Part shown: positions 25,640 to 36,766 of the stretch, piece after piece
How the letters are laid out: each line of letters starts with the position of its first letter
Position numbering within the stretch: the first letter of the stretch is position 1
NCBI GenBank assembly: GCA_950295325.1
Contig: OX485805.1
Coordinates: forward strand, 24,973,501-25,037,500
Length of the DNA: 64,000 nucleotides
Origin: Polytrichum commune
Taxonomy: Eukaryota; Streptophyta; Polytrichopsida; Polytrichales; Polytrichaceae
Direction: 5' to 3'
Position numbers and translations under genes: made by a program
Notes under the pieces: generated by a model
Databases searched by the model: none
The model's input: the letters and a program-made list of their open reading frames with translations, nothing else
What the model was told of the DNA's origin: nothing

Positions 25640-26015
25640 ACCCGAGGTGTTGGATTACTGTTTTTGCCTAAGGTTGTTGGGTTACTGTTGCGGCCTAAGG
25701 TTGCTGGATTAATGTTGCGGCCTAAGGTTGTTGGGTTACTGTTTTTGCCTAAGGTTGTTGGGTTACTGTTGCGGCCTAAGGTTGCTGGATTAATGTTGCG
25801 GCCTAAGGTTGTTGGGTTACTGTTGCGACCTAAGGTTGCTGGATTACTGTTGCGGCCTAAGGTTGCTGGATTAATGTTGCGGCCTAAGGTTGTTGGATTA
25901 CTGTTGCGGCCTAAGGTGTTGGATTATTGTTTCTGCCTAAGGTTGCTGGATTATTGTTGCGGCCTAAGGTTGCTGGATTAATGTTGTTGCCTAAGGTGCT
26001 GGATTACTGCAGCGG
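25640..26015 (+). repeat. 27-bp minisatellite, about 14 units
   Basis: The unit is approximately GCGGCCTAAGGTTGYTGG followed by RTTAMTGTT, repeated head to tail with variants (GTT/GCT, GGGTTA/GGATTA, and TTTTTGCC for TTGCGGCC). Because the period is a multiple of three, an ORF at 25664-25981 stays open and reads as a nine-residue repeat. There is no plausible start context, splice structure or non-repetitive flanking protein, so I treat it as non-coding satellite DNA. Confidence 0.9.
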
Positions 26016-28303
26016 CCTAATGGTTGAGAGGCTGGGCCGCGAGAGGACTGGGTGGATGCCTAAAGGGGTCGAGACCGATGTGATATAAGGGGGGGGGGGA
26101 AGCCCAAGGTGATACAATAGATGATGGAATAGTTAGTTACTTAGATTATGACGTAATATTGATTTACGGTGTGTTAGGATTGAAATAATAGAGAAGAGCG
26201 TTTTTCAACGCTTGTACTCAGGTCATGGAATAAATTGGTGTGCAATGATTGATGGGAAATGTAAGGAATTCTTACGAGTTGAGAAGAAGGAGTTATGTGA
26301 ACATGAATGTGATCCCCATTCCCTCACCCGGACTAGGATGCTTAAGGGTGGGCGGTTTGGCCTCACATTTGAATGGTACACCCCGTATGGTATCTAATGT
26401 CACTTACTATTTGGAACTAAGCAAGGTCATAACTCCTTATTATAGATTTTATGTTTGATAAAAAAAGGTTAAATAGGTTATATGGATTTTACTTCATAAA
26501 AACTTATATTTTCAGCAAGAAGTTAGAGCATTGCGTAACCCCATGTAATATTTAGCACTAAAGACCACAAAGTTAAACTCAACAAAACTAATAAATAAGT
26601 TGAAGTTGGGCTTGACCATTTGGTGTGGTCAGTCTAACCCTGATTTCCCACACCCAATTGCCCTCAAATGTGCCAATAAAATGACCTCAGTTTTAGCGAC
26701 TATAGCTAAAAATCTAAAGTTTTTTTTTGACAAATCCAATTATATGGATGTTTGGAGGTTAGAGGTGACTACTTACAATCCAAATTTTAAATATTGAAGT
26801 TCTAGTATGTAACAGATTAATACGAATGTCAATACTGGTCTTGACAGGCAACAATTTTAGGATTTATATTGGGGTTGGTTTTTCTTTATCAAACCTCCAT
26901 TGAAATCATCTCCAAATGACAAAATGTTACCCTCATCCAAAAGAGGGGCAACTTACCTACTCAAATCAACTCACAAATCTTGAACCATTATCTTTTGATT
27001 TTTTGGGGAGCCTTGCAATTTGAGACGGTGGTGCCACAATTGCGCACCTTCCACATGGGTTTTCAACTGCAACACATGTCCAACTAAAAAATCCAACAGT
27101 AGATGTTTAGGATATGTTATGTTTGTGGGTCATGCAATTTTTCAAATCAATTAGGACAATTACTAAGGTTGTACTGCATCCGAGAGACGGGTTCTTTTTT
27201 CCATGGCCATAACCGTCATCCGCTCACAAACAAGAAGCATTGTTCCTCCATGTATAAGAGATATATTATGTTGAGAAGTTTTAGTAAGTTAGAAAAATTA
27301 TGGCTACATGTGCTAGGGAATAACGGAAGGCATGCAAGGGGTGATGAAATATCCAAGGAGAGTGAAAGACAAGCTTTGATTATTAGTAGAGAGAGAGAGA
27401 GGAATGAATGAGGGAAGCTTGGTCATACACGCAAACTCATATGTGAACATGTAGCGAGTCTATTTAGTATGGTTATGGGACAAGTATAATTGACTCATGT
27501 CAAAGCCGATCCTATTTAGTAACAAAAATTGATTACATTGACGGCCGTGATTGTCCATTGCATCCTTAACTCTATTATTTAGGGTTTAGGGTTGTCCAAG
27601 GAATGTACGTATGTGGCTCCTTCTCCCAATTTTGTAGCCTTGCTCTCATTGATTGCTACTAATGGTTTCCTAAATATTCTTCGGGCTCTCCAATCAATGA
27701 CCCCACATTGAACAAGGCCCTCATCATGCCTTGTGATCAAAGCTTAATCAATGGTCCTTAATCCCTAGAAATCACGCAAGACCATGCCTCTCATCCATCC
27801 ATGCTTACAAGAATTTGTTTATTATAGGTCGCGACGGCTACTTCACTGCACAAATTTTGAAGTTTTGAAATTAATTATGATGTCAAATTATATATATGAA
27901 ACGTAATTTCCAACTCAAGAATGTTATATTGACTTGGCCACCAGAAAAAAAACTTCATATACCAACCAAATGCTAAATCTAAGGTGCCCAATTTGGGTGC
28001 CACATGGGACTCTTCTTAAGTTGCAACCAATAGGAGATTAACACATGGCAAAATAAAAGAAAAATAGGGATGCTATTAGCTTTTTGGCAAAAGAGATAGC
28101 CTTGCATAGTGTGCTGAGCAAACTCTATAATGGGTTAAGTTTTAAATTACAATTGTGACAGCTACATGTTCAAGCCATGTTTACAACAAACCTTATTAGA
28201 GCTCATTATAGCTTATTGTATATGAGGCTTGTTAAGAGTCACTTCACTTGTCTTACTTTGCTAAAATTGAATTGAAACAAATTGAGTTAGGTATAGGTGG
28301 GTA
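26016..28303. other. Intergenic, nothing recognised
   Basis: A poly-G run lies at about 26090 and a TTTAGGGTTTAGGG telomere-like pair at about 27578-27591. ORFs at 26212-26458 and 27103-27411 have no family features. Confidence 0.45.
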
Positions 28304-28810
28304 TTAGGGCTGCCTCACGCTATGGCCGTCCAAGTCAAGTGGCCATGGGATTGAATGGCCAAACTTTGTTGAGAGTCCAAAGAAATGGGCTGAAAATAGA
28401 TAGCCAATAAAATATAGGAATTGGAGCCTTTGGTCGCGCATAGTGTGAAGCTTCCAAAGGCCAAGCCTAAAGTCCAAAGGAAGAAGGAGCATCCCACTTT
28501 ACTCCTTGGCCGACACAACCCTCCAATATAATGACCAAGAACTTGCCAATTTTTTTAAAATTTTTATGAAAAAAAATCGATGGCCTCTCGACCATAGTTT
28601 GGGTTTCCATTCCTATCCAGCCCAAACTTCCTTCAAAAGTCCGTTGCCTTGGTAAAAAAGTATTGCCATGTGGGCATTTCAAAGAGCGACAACCTTTGGA
28701 CTTTGGCCTCTGGTGTGAAGGGTCAAGAGGCCGAATTCTTGGTTTCTTGTAATCTGATTGGTAGAATCAATAGCCTCTCAACCTTCAACCATAGAGTGAA
28801 GCGGCCCTTA
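28304..28810. mobile_element. TIR element family E, copy 1
   Basis: The left end TTAGGGCTGCCTCACGCTATGG is complementary, with a few mismatches, to the right end CCATAGAGTGAAGCGGCCCTTA. The 507-bp interior (AACTTTGTTGAGAGTCCAAAG, AATAAAATATAGGAATTGGA) is repeated at 61396-61925. No transposase; short ORFs inside are chance. Confidence 0.7.
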
Positions 28811-29316
28811 CTTTACTAACCTTTCTCATTGCATCTTTTAAACAACCTTAATTTCTTATTTAAAGACTACACTGATTATCCCAATTAGGGTGTGTTACTA
28901 TTCAAAATTATGCAATGAAATAGCGTCTTACCATAAATGCCTATAACATTATATAATGCAATTTGCGTCTAGTACAATAAGATTGTTACATGTTAGTATT
29001 AACACTATTTACTTTTTATTTTCACATAAATTCACATATGTGTTATAACATGTGTGTGCTACACGATTTTACGTTGTGTGCTAATGTGGAAATTGACACT
29101 ATAAGCACTACATTCTTTATAAGCCACACTATGGACCATTGTTTGTAAATTGCCAAATTTATAGATATGTTCATGTGTAGATTTGTATATGAGCTTGAAT
29201 CCTATATTTAGGACAAAAGGTTGCAAAAAGAAAGAAAGAAAACGTATGATCATGCATCACGGCGCTGAGCATATATTGTGTAACACTAGGTCGGGATTAG
29301 AATTAACACTAATTAA
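28811..29316. other. Intergenic, nothing recognised
   Basis: AT-rich; nothing beyond short random ORFs. Confidence 0.5.
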
Positions 29317-29651
29317 CACTATACTAAAAAGGATATTTAGCGTTTAATTATAATGTTGTTACCACCCTACCCTGCTCAACATTAATTTCCAATTCCTTGA
29401 CAATTTATGTTAGACATAAATGTGCCGCTACCTTCCCTACTGCCACCTCCCTTCCTAACAATAATTGTTATTTATTTTTCCATGTCCTTACTAACACTAA
29501 AATAAAACATGTAACTTCCACATATTATCATAGTTTATATTTAGTGTTTGAGTTTACATTTGATATTACTTACTTTCATAGGGTTATTCACATTTAATGT
29601 ATGTGTTCGTATTTAGTGTAGCAAACACTTAATATCCTTTCTAGTGTAGTG
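29317..29651. mobile_element. MITE family A, inverted copy
   Basis: The ends CACTATACTAAAAAGGATAT and its complement (ATATCCTTTCTAGTGTAGTG) form TIRs of about 25-30 bp. The interior is the reverse complement of the 11.0-kb element (for example TACTTACTTTCATAGGGTTA and TTAGACATAAATGTGCC). Confidence 0.65.
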
Positions 29652-31180
29652 TATTTATTTGTATTGGAATCCTTTAAATTTGTGGATTGCACCGGACAAA
29701 AGAGTTGAAAGCAAGACCATCATAAGTTAACATTATTCAACAAGCATATTGTGTGCTCTTTCTAGTATGGGAGAGCATATCCAAAGCATATTGTGGAATC
29801 ATTTTGGCCATTTTGTGCTTAATGTTCCCAATTAGTTCGATCAACTTCATATTAAAAATATCGATGTGAGTGTGAAGTAGAAGTAGAAAGATGTACTAGA
29901 TTCATGTGGAACAAAACTACATTGATTATCCCAATTAGCGGGGGTTACTATGTAGAGTTACAAAGGGCAATAACATCTTACTCACAAGTTCAAATTTCTA
30001 CTAGCGAAAGTTCTATAGGTTGTTTGGATATTATAGAACATAAACGACTTTGCTTGGTAAAATAGTACATTCTCATTAAATATTATAGCACTGCGTAACT
30101 CTCAATAGGAACACGCACAAATTGGGATAATCAATGTACTCGGCACAAACTGGAGGTTGTTACCATTCCAAGTCCAACCGGTTACATGTTGACATCTTTC
30201 AGTTTTCCTTCATTAATTTCATAAATTCTTCTAAAATGATTAGTAATTTTCCCAAAGTCTTGAACTTCAAACTCAACCGGTTCAACTTCAATAACATTAT
30301 CATTTTTATTTTACCAACGAAGTTATATCGTATTCTTCGGTGTGCATACTAACTACACTAAATATGATATTCATTGTCACTTGCTATTTAGAACTACGCA
30401 ATGCTATATCTATGTACTGCATATCTCATACTCTACCAACAAATGTCAAGTCGGTTGCTTGGAAACTACATAACACCAACAACTTTACTTGGTAAAAAAT
30501 TACATCAATAGTTAAAAATACAACATTGTGTAACTCCAAACAGTAAGTGTCACTACACATCATGTATAATATACATATGTTATTTGGGTAAAAAACAATA
30601 CTCTCTGCAAAATGCTATAACAATGCGTAACTCCAAATAGTAAACCATGTTTCTAACTCATGTTTCTAACTCCAATGTTTCTAACTTCACACATGAGTCA
30701 AGAGCCATGACCATGAAATTGTGAGAGCCCAAAAGAAAGTGTCCGAAGGCTGTCCCAACACACCTCCAAAATCATGTAGAGTGGTCACGGACCCTCAAGT
30801 GTAATGTGAAGTCATATGCGACCGGACCCTCAACCGAATTCTATTTCAATGAATTTCTATTCATACAGGTCCTCACACATGATAAAATAGAATAAACTAA
30901 CGGTTGTGAACATTCGGACTGCCATGGTCTCCTGGTTTTGTGTTAGGCCTACCTCCAAGAGGTGGTTTTTGAAAATAGTCCAAGTGACCATGAAACACGA
31001 TCCATTCGATGCCATGTAGGAATCCATGTAGACTTTACATCCATCTTGCATTCACATACTCCGTTGCTCCCCCCAAGCGTAGTGTGAAGTGAACTTGGAC
31101 TGGCTCCGCCTTTTCCACCAATGAGAGTGCTTGAAGTGTAATGGTCACGGGCTCTCAGTCTCATGTGTGAAGTGGCCCTT
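29652..31180. other. Intergenic, with a dispersed repeat D copy at 30160-30310
   Basis: The repeat D copy starts CCAACCGGTTACATGTTGACA. 30740-31180 has duplicated words (GGTCACGG, CTCAAGTGTAATG) and ends GTGAAGTGGCCCTTA, resembling the right terminus of family E, but I could not fix a left end. No gene. Confidence 0.45.
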
Positions 31181-31475
31181 ACATGTTGACATCTTCCAGG
31201 GTTTTCTTTATTAAAATGAGGAGGAATATTCCATAGATTCCTCTAAAAACAAACAGTAAAATTCTCCTGAAGCCTTGAACTGCAACTGATCATTTCTCAA
31301 CCTCCATCTTATGCTTCATCTGTAACTACTGGCAGTCGGTCCTTTCCGTTCATTGCCCCATTCTTCATAAGGAGGGGGGGGGGGCTTGCCGGAGAGAATA
31401 TTCCCGACATGGACCCGAGCTTATTCCCGGGCCCATGGAACGAGGTGTGGAGAGTTTTAATTTTATATAGAACAA
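31181..31475 (+). repeat. Dispersed repeat D, copy followed by hairpin-family sequence
   Basis: ACATGTTGACATCTTCCAGG opens a copy that continues to about 31360. A poly-G run (about 31375-31384) follows, then the half-hairpin at 31476. The order repeat D then hairpin element is the same as at 31915-32434. Confidence 0.5.
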
Positions 31476-31644
31476 TAGAGTTATTCATCAACTCAACCGG
31501 AGTTTTAGTAAGGAGTCGGTTGTTTCGCATGCATAACTTTCCATGTTTGGTAAGTTTTGGGTGCATGCTGGGAATCAATGTGGAGGTTTGAACGCAGGTT
31601 ATTCCATATTGGTTCATTGGATACCAAACTCATTCTGGCATCTC
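31476..31644 (+). repeat. Half copy of the hairpin element
   Basis: It begins TAGAGTTATTCATCAACTCA and tracks the left arm of the 32095-32434 hairpin, including GTTGTTTCGCATGCATAACT and GTGGAGGTTTGAACG, to ACTCATTCTGGCAT. The right arm is absent. It would be a solo arm left by deletion, or the ancestral unit before inverted duplication. Confidence 0.7.
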
Positions 31645-32094
31645 TTTGCAGAAATCCCAATCCGGCCTCCTTTCACAATTCATGGGCACAAAAGTGAATC
31701 TCCACCCACTTCGTGAACACACTATGTCCACTAGAGGGAGCTCGGTGGGGCCCGCAAAAGACTCGAAAAGTGAGGATATTCAAATGTGCCTATTCATTAT
31801 ACATACTTTCTTCCTAGTTCTTGTTAAACCCAGAACCCTGGCGGCCTATGGGCCAAGCTTTGAACCACTTGTCGGGGGAGATTTTCGGGCATTAACCGGT
31901 AAAAATCCTTGTGTTTCCAAGTCCAACCGGTTACGTGGTGTGATTGTTTGTCTTTTCTTTTACTAATGTGAGGTATATTTCATAGATTCCTCTGACACGA
32001 TGGGTAGATTTTCGTGAAGTCTTGAACTTTAACCGGTTATTTTTCAAACTCAACCGGTTCATTTGTAACTAGTGGTTGGTTCTCCCCTGTTCAT
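31645..32094 (+). other. Spacer plus dispersed repeat D copy (31915-32094)
   Basis: 31645-31910 holds nothing recognised. 31915-32094 is a repeat D copy (CCAACCGGTTACGTGG, CAAACTCAACCGGTTCATTT) that abuts the hairpin. Confidence 0.5.
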
Positions 32095-32434
32095 TAGAGT
32101 TATCCTTTAACTCAACCGGAGATTTAGTAGGGAGTTGGTTGTTTTGCATGCATAACTTTCCATGTTCGGTAAGTTGTGGGTGCATGCTTGGAGTCAATGT
32201 GGAGGTTTGAACGAAGAACCTTCCATATTAGTTCATTGGGTATCAAACTCATTTTGGCATGCCAAGAGACGCCAAAATGAGTTTGATACCCAATGAACTA
32301 ATATGGAAGGTTCTTCGTTCAAACCTCCACATTGACTCCAAGCATGCACCCACAACTTACCGAACATGGAAAGTTATGCATGCGAAACAACCAACTCCCT
32401 ACTAAATCTCCGGTTGAGTTAAAGGATAACTCTA
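32095..32434. repeat. Nearly perfect 340-bp inverted repeat (hairpin)
   Basis: Arms of 164 bases (32095-32258 and 32271-32434) are complementary, with only one mismatch found by eye (TTTTGCATG against CGAAACAA, near 32144 and 32384). They flank a 12-base loop at 32259-32270. Related diverged palindromes lie at 2949-3230, 41860-42105 and 45218-45460. Such a structure is typical of foldback MITEs; if transcribed it would make a long double-stranded RNA suitable for Dicer-like processing. Transcription is not shown. Confidence 0.9.
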
Positions 32435-33334
32435 TTGTCCTAAACCAATGTATGGGGAGCTTTTTGGACCCCTAAACACTCAAGCTTTCACATGCCATTT
32501 TCGGGCACTTCCAGCACCAATGCTTTAAATTTATGTTATGGAGAAAAGTAGGCTATGTTTTCTTGATATCTAGCTGTACGAATGTGAACTGGACTACTAT
32601 ATATTCTTTCCATGGAAAATTGAAGTCGATCAGACCACATTTGCTAGGTCAGATTCGACAAATGAACATGGCCTCCATCCGTGGGGCAGCTAGAGAAAAC
32701 TCTGAAATTTTTCGTTTCATGACTATTTCGGTCCTTCCACAAATTTCAGAATGTTGACAACTTTGTCATAATATGTTATGTGGATGACAAATGAGCTACT
32801 CCCAAACATTTGGACTTGTTTGAGCAAATTTAGATGAAGTCTGTCACCCTTAAAGTTGGAGGGGCCACATGGGGTCTTTTTGAGAGATTTCCCCTTTTTG
32901 CAACATGTACACTAAGTTGTTGTTGTTGTTGTTATTTTTTTTTTAATTTTTTTTTAAAAAAAATAAAAAAATAAAATAAAAAAAATTCAAATCCATTTTG
33001 TCAAGTTGTACATATCCGTCACCTTGACCTAAGGAGAAAGACCCCACCCAAATTGGCCGTCATATGTGAAAGACATTGGCTCCTAACTTTGGCTCATGCA
33101 TTTGAGCAACACATGGAACTGCTCCCCAAAACATGCAATGCCAACCTCACGAAAAATCCTACATGCTTGGGGTTTGAGTTTTTTCTATGTGATTTTAACC
33201 CAGATGGTAGTGGACACCACCCTACACCAATAAATACCTTTTCATCCACGTAGATTGCCACCTAGTGAATTGCAAACCCAAGTAAAATATTAGGTGGCGG
33301 CCCAGTTCGGGTTGCTTGAGCGTTGAAGAATGAA
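32435..33334. other. Intergenic; dispersed repeat F at 32466-32640
   Basis: 32466-32640 (CTAAACACTCAAGCTTTCACA and AATGTGAACTGGACT) recurs at 63824-64000, where it runs off the window. 32930-32990 is a T-run followed by an A-run that could fold. No gene. Confidence 0.45.
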
Positions 33335-33780
33335 TCGGCCAAGTCCAAGCGGTTGCATGTTGACATCTTTCGGTTGTTCTTTATTAATCTGAGGTATACA
33401 TTCTCCAAATGCCTCCAAAACGAGCAGGGATTTTCCCATTGCCCTGATCCAATTCAGCTTGCACAGGAAGCTTGATGGACATTCCTAGCTTAGCTTAGCT
33501 TTGCTTAGCTAGCTAGCTAGCTTTGGCTTCTTCCCCAATCCTGTATGTAGACATGGGCAAGACTGGGCTCTTGGACATGTCGGTAAATCTCTCATAGCTT
33601 TGCCTCTCTGGACCTGTGTCAGTCTACAACTGAAGATTATATGTGCGGATGGTGGCTGATATGCCCAGCAATTTGCATTTGAGGTTTGAAAGAGAGCTTC
33701 GGTGAATGCAAAGCTAAGCTAAGCTAGCAGACTCTTCTCCTTCTTCACACCTAGGTGAAAGATCTTGAAGCGTCAACTAA
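33335..33780. repeat. Repeat D copy and AGCTTAGCT inverted pair
   Basis: 33335-33450 is a repeat D copy. The (AGCTT)n/(TAGC)n run at 33487-33525 is complementary to GCAAAGCTAAGCTAAGCTAG at 33707-33726, so the 180 bp between could be looped. Function unknown. Confidence 0.5.
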
Positions 33781-34421
33781 GTGCCAACTGTAAGTGCTCA
33801 CATGGAGAATTGGAGTGGTTTTGATCTTCTGAGCAGATCAAGAGGTTTTAAAGCGGGTTGAAGGAGAAGTAAGGATTTGTGTGTGCATTTCCTGTGTTTC
33901 GAAGTATGTGGATGTGGGTTAGGAGCTTCTCATCATAGCTTGCCAACTGTAAGTGGGCAAAAGAAAATTGGAGTGGTTTTTTTGGTTCTGAGCAGATCAA
34001 GCGGTTGAAGGGGTTTAAGGAGAAGTAAGGATTTTTGTGTGCGACTCCTGTGCTTTGAAGTATGTGGGTGCGGGCTAGGAGATTGTCATCATAGCTTGGT
34101 GAAATATCTTGGAGCATCAAGTAAGCACCAATTCTAAGTGCACAATACAGAATTGGAGTGGTTTTTATGTTTTGAGCAGATCAAGAGGTGATCATAGCCC
34201 AGCGAGCGATCTTGGGGCCTCATGTAAGCGCCAATTGCAAGTGTATGTAGAAAATTGGAGAGTGAACGATATTGAAGCGTCAAGTAAGTGCCAATTGTAG
34301 GTGCGCAGAGTGAATTGGAGTGCTATCTTTCTTGTTCTGACCAGATCTATCGGTTTAAGCGGTTCAAGGAGAAATGAGAAATTGTGAGTGCTTTTCCTGT
34401 CTTTCGAAGTATGTGGGTTGG
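33779..34421 (+). repeat. Degenerate tandem array, five units, upstream of the helicase gene
   Basis: Units of 60-180 bp start at about 33779, 33941, 34124, 34228 and 34289. Each starts with a variant of GCCAATTGTAAGTG and carries a GAATTGGAGTGGTTTT-like segment; longer units add TCTGAGCAGATCAAG and GAAGTATGTGGGTG. Several junctions read CAAGTAAGTG, a good 5' splice-site match. The array may be the promoter or 5' untranslated region of the downstream gene. Confidence 0.65.
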
Positions 34422-36253
34422 GAGGTTTCTGGGATGAAGAGTTTCGAGTAGGGGAATGGAATTGAGTTTGGAGACGCATAGCCTATCATAATCTGGTGCT
34501 TGACGACATTCCTTGCGCGAACTTGAGAATCAATCATCTCTATGTAGTTTTATGTTTGTGCTTTCTTCAACTTGTATGTAAGGATAGATGAGTGCCGATC
34601 GAGAGATTGAGGCGCGGCTGCTTGGGCCATTTCATAGCAGAGGAAGGCTAAAAGTCATAAGTTTCAAACGACAGGAAATTAAGGCTCTCCGAGTCTTTGA
34701 AGGTTGGGGATCCGGTATGGGAAGGTCCCTGGCATTTATAATGTAGCAGATCCAATAGCTCTATAGAGCTTCTTGAAGGGGTTTTAGGAATGACATTCTA
34801 AGAATTGCAAGGGCTGGTTGGGAATTGAGAGGATCATCGCTTCTAAACTGGTGACATCTCTTTCTTTCTTGCTGCGTTGATGAATTCTGTGTTGTGTTGT
34901 GTGACTGAGAAACCTAAATTGTCCCGCTGTCTGCAACAGGGTGCTGCACCGCTTGTTGGTTAAGAGGGACAAGGCATGGCTATGGAGCTCAACTTCCCTG
35001 AATGTCTGAGTATCCGGAATTTTTGAAGATATCTTTCAAATGAGGAATCCTCCCGAGATCCAAGGAATAAAGGTATTTCATACTTATTAAGGGAAAGTAG
35101 ACGAAGTTATTGCAGTAACATTGAGTACAGAGCAGGTGGCAGCTCTCTCTGTTTTGGGCAGAAGGAATGGATGTAGTCCTGTAGACAGAGCATTTAAGTT
35201 CTCTAATTTCCTTAATACTAAAGATGGAATACAGGGTGTATTTTCCTTATGCATCTTTATGTTTCGGTGTTCGTTGACAATGAGGTCGGTTCATGTCTGG
35301 GGGCCTCAGATATTGTCACCATTTTTCCATCCTCTTTGACATGGTATTTTGTATGCTCAACTTGCGAAGAGGGTTTTGATCCAGGTTTTGTGACAGGAGC
35401 ACACTAATTCTGGTGCGACGACTTCATCAATTGGTTCCTGTAAGTTTTCTTTCTCTATCTAAGAAATCTCAAATCTTAAGTGCACCCCTGCACAATCCAT
35501 CTCAAATTGTATATGCTAGATTATTTATTTTTATCAATTCTGAGAGGACGTGCATGTTATCTTTATTTCATGGTGCCAGTGCAGTTTTCGCAACCAAAAC
35601 TGTAGTGAATGTGGTCAATTGCAGATATTAGGGGTGTCCGTGCTTTTCAAAGGTATTTAAGAGTTCTGGATGGGCCTGTACCTGAAACTGTGCAAAAATT
35701 GTACCTCTGAGCTACAGCTAAATTAAGATGTTTTCTCGAATAAACTATAACTGTTGGCTTCTGTTTTCCTACTTCAGGGTTTTGTCTTATCTCTTTTGGT
35801 TTCCTTGTGTCGATGAAATTGAGGTCTTACAAGAAAACATGCTATTAAACAATCTGCTCGAGTCTTCCCGCTTACCTCTGGACATCAGTAGCAGAGACTC
35901 AAGACAAGGATATATCCATTGTCAGGAAGTGATGAAATACAGTCAGTGTTCCATACACATAGATTGGTCTGGATGGCCCTTGGTTTAATGGCTTGCCACC
36001 ATTTGGCAGTTGCCGCATGTGATTTATTTTTCTTTTCCATTCTAGTTTCTGATTGCTTCATTTTGATTTATCTGTACTGAGTATGTAACTCTAAAGCTTT
36101 GGATTCACTCTCCCTCTTGATTCTTTATTTATGTCTACTCTTTACCTTTCTCTGTAAGTGTTGATGTTTGAATGTCGATTTACTTACAAGGATATATTCT
36201 GGGCTGCAGCACATTTCATCTTGGAAGGCAAAAGCCGTACATATCCTTCAACG
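34422..36253 (+). other. Presumed promoter and 5' UTR of the helicase gene
   Basis: No credible coding sequence. A pyrimidine-rich tract followed by GGGCTGCAG at 36201-36209 looks like a 3' splice site, so the start codon at 36254 probably sits 44 bases into a second exon after a 5'-UTR intron. The transcription start was not located. Confidence 0.4.
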
Positions 36254-36766
36254 ATGGATGAAAGAGCAGCTTCGACCATGGAGGAGAATGAATTGACCTG
36301 GGTGGATCCCAAGTTGATAAAGTACTCACAAGCTAGCATTAGCCATAAATTCCGCAACAATGATAAGAGGTGGACTGGTGAGAATAATAAAAGTGCATCA
36401 TACGCCGAGGCTGTTAGTGCGAACCGACCTTTGGAGTTGGAAACTACTTTGGAGCTCCTCAAAGCTGGAAAACTGAAGGTGACTGACTTTCCACCAATTC
36501 GCGTAGTGCCCCACGAGAATATCTTGTACACTCTCGATAATCGACGACTCTGGGTTTTCAGATCTTACGGGGCTTTGATTCCAGTACTGCTCAAGGAGGT
36601 GGGCAAAGAATTTTTCCAGAAGCTATCGAGGGAAGGCGATGGGGAGACTGTTACATTCATCACTGCAGATAATGCCAAAGATTACAAAATGAAGCGGACG
36701 TTGCCGTCGGTTGTGTTGAAGTGGTCCCTGGAGGACATTTTGAATGATAAGCTCCTTGTGAACAAG
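36254..36766 (+). other. Exon 1: ParB/Srx-like N-terminal domain
   Basis: Residues 16-103 carry [18 protein letters not shown], then [14 protein letters not shown], and DNRRLWVF at 95-102. This order (an I-x-x-S-Q entry strand, a PPIRVV strand, and a Y-x-L-D-N-R-R-L loop) resembles ParB/sulfiredoxin-fold proteins and small eukaryotic ParB-like proteins. The end of the exon ([15 protein letters not shown]) already belongs to the Sen1-like helicase and continues seamlessly into exon 2. ATG 36254 is chosen because it follows a good acceptor (36209). The intron opens with GTG TGA, so unspliced RNA would end one codon past the exon. Confidence 0.65.

Noticed and set aside
25664-25981. 105-codon ORF as a repeat protein gene
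   Set aside because: It is entirely minisatellite; openness follows from a 27-bp period, and no unique flanking sequence or splice signal supports a gene.
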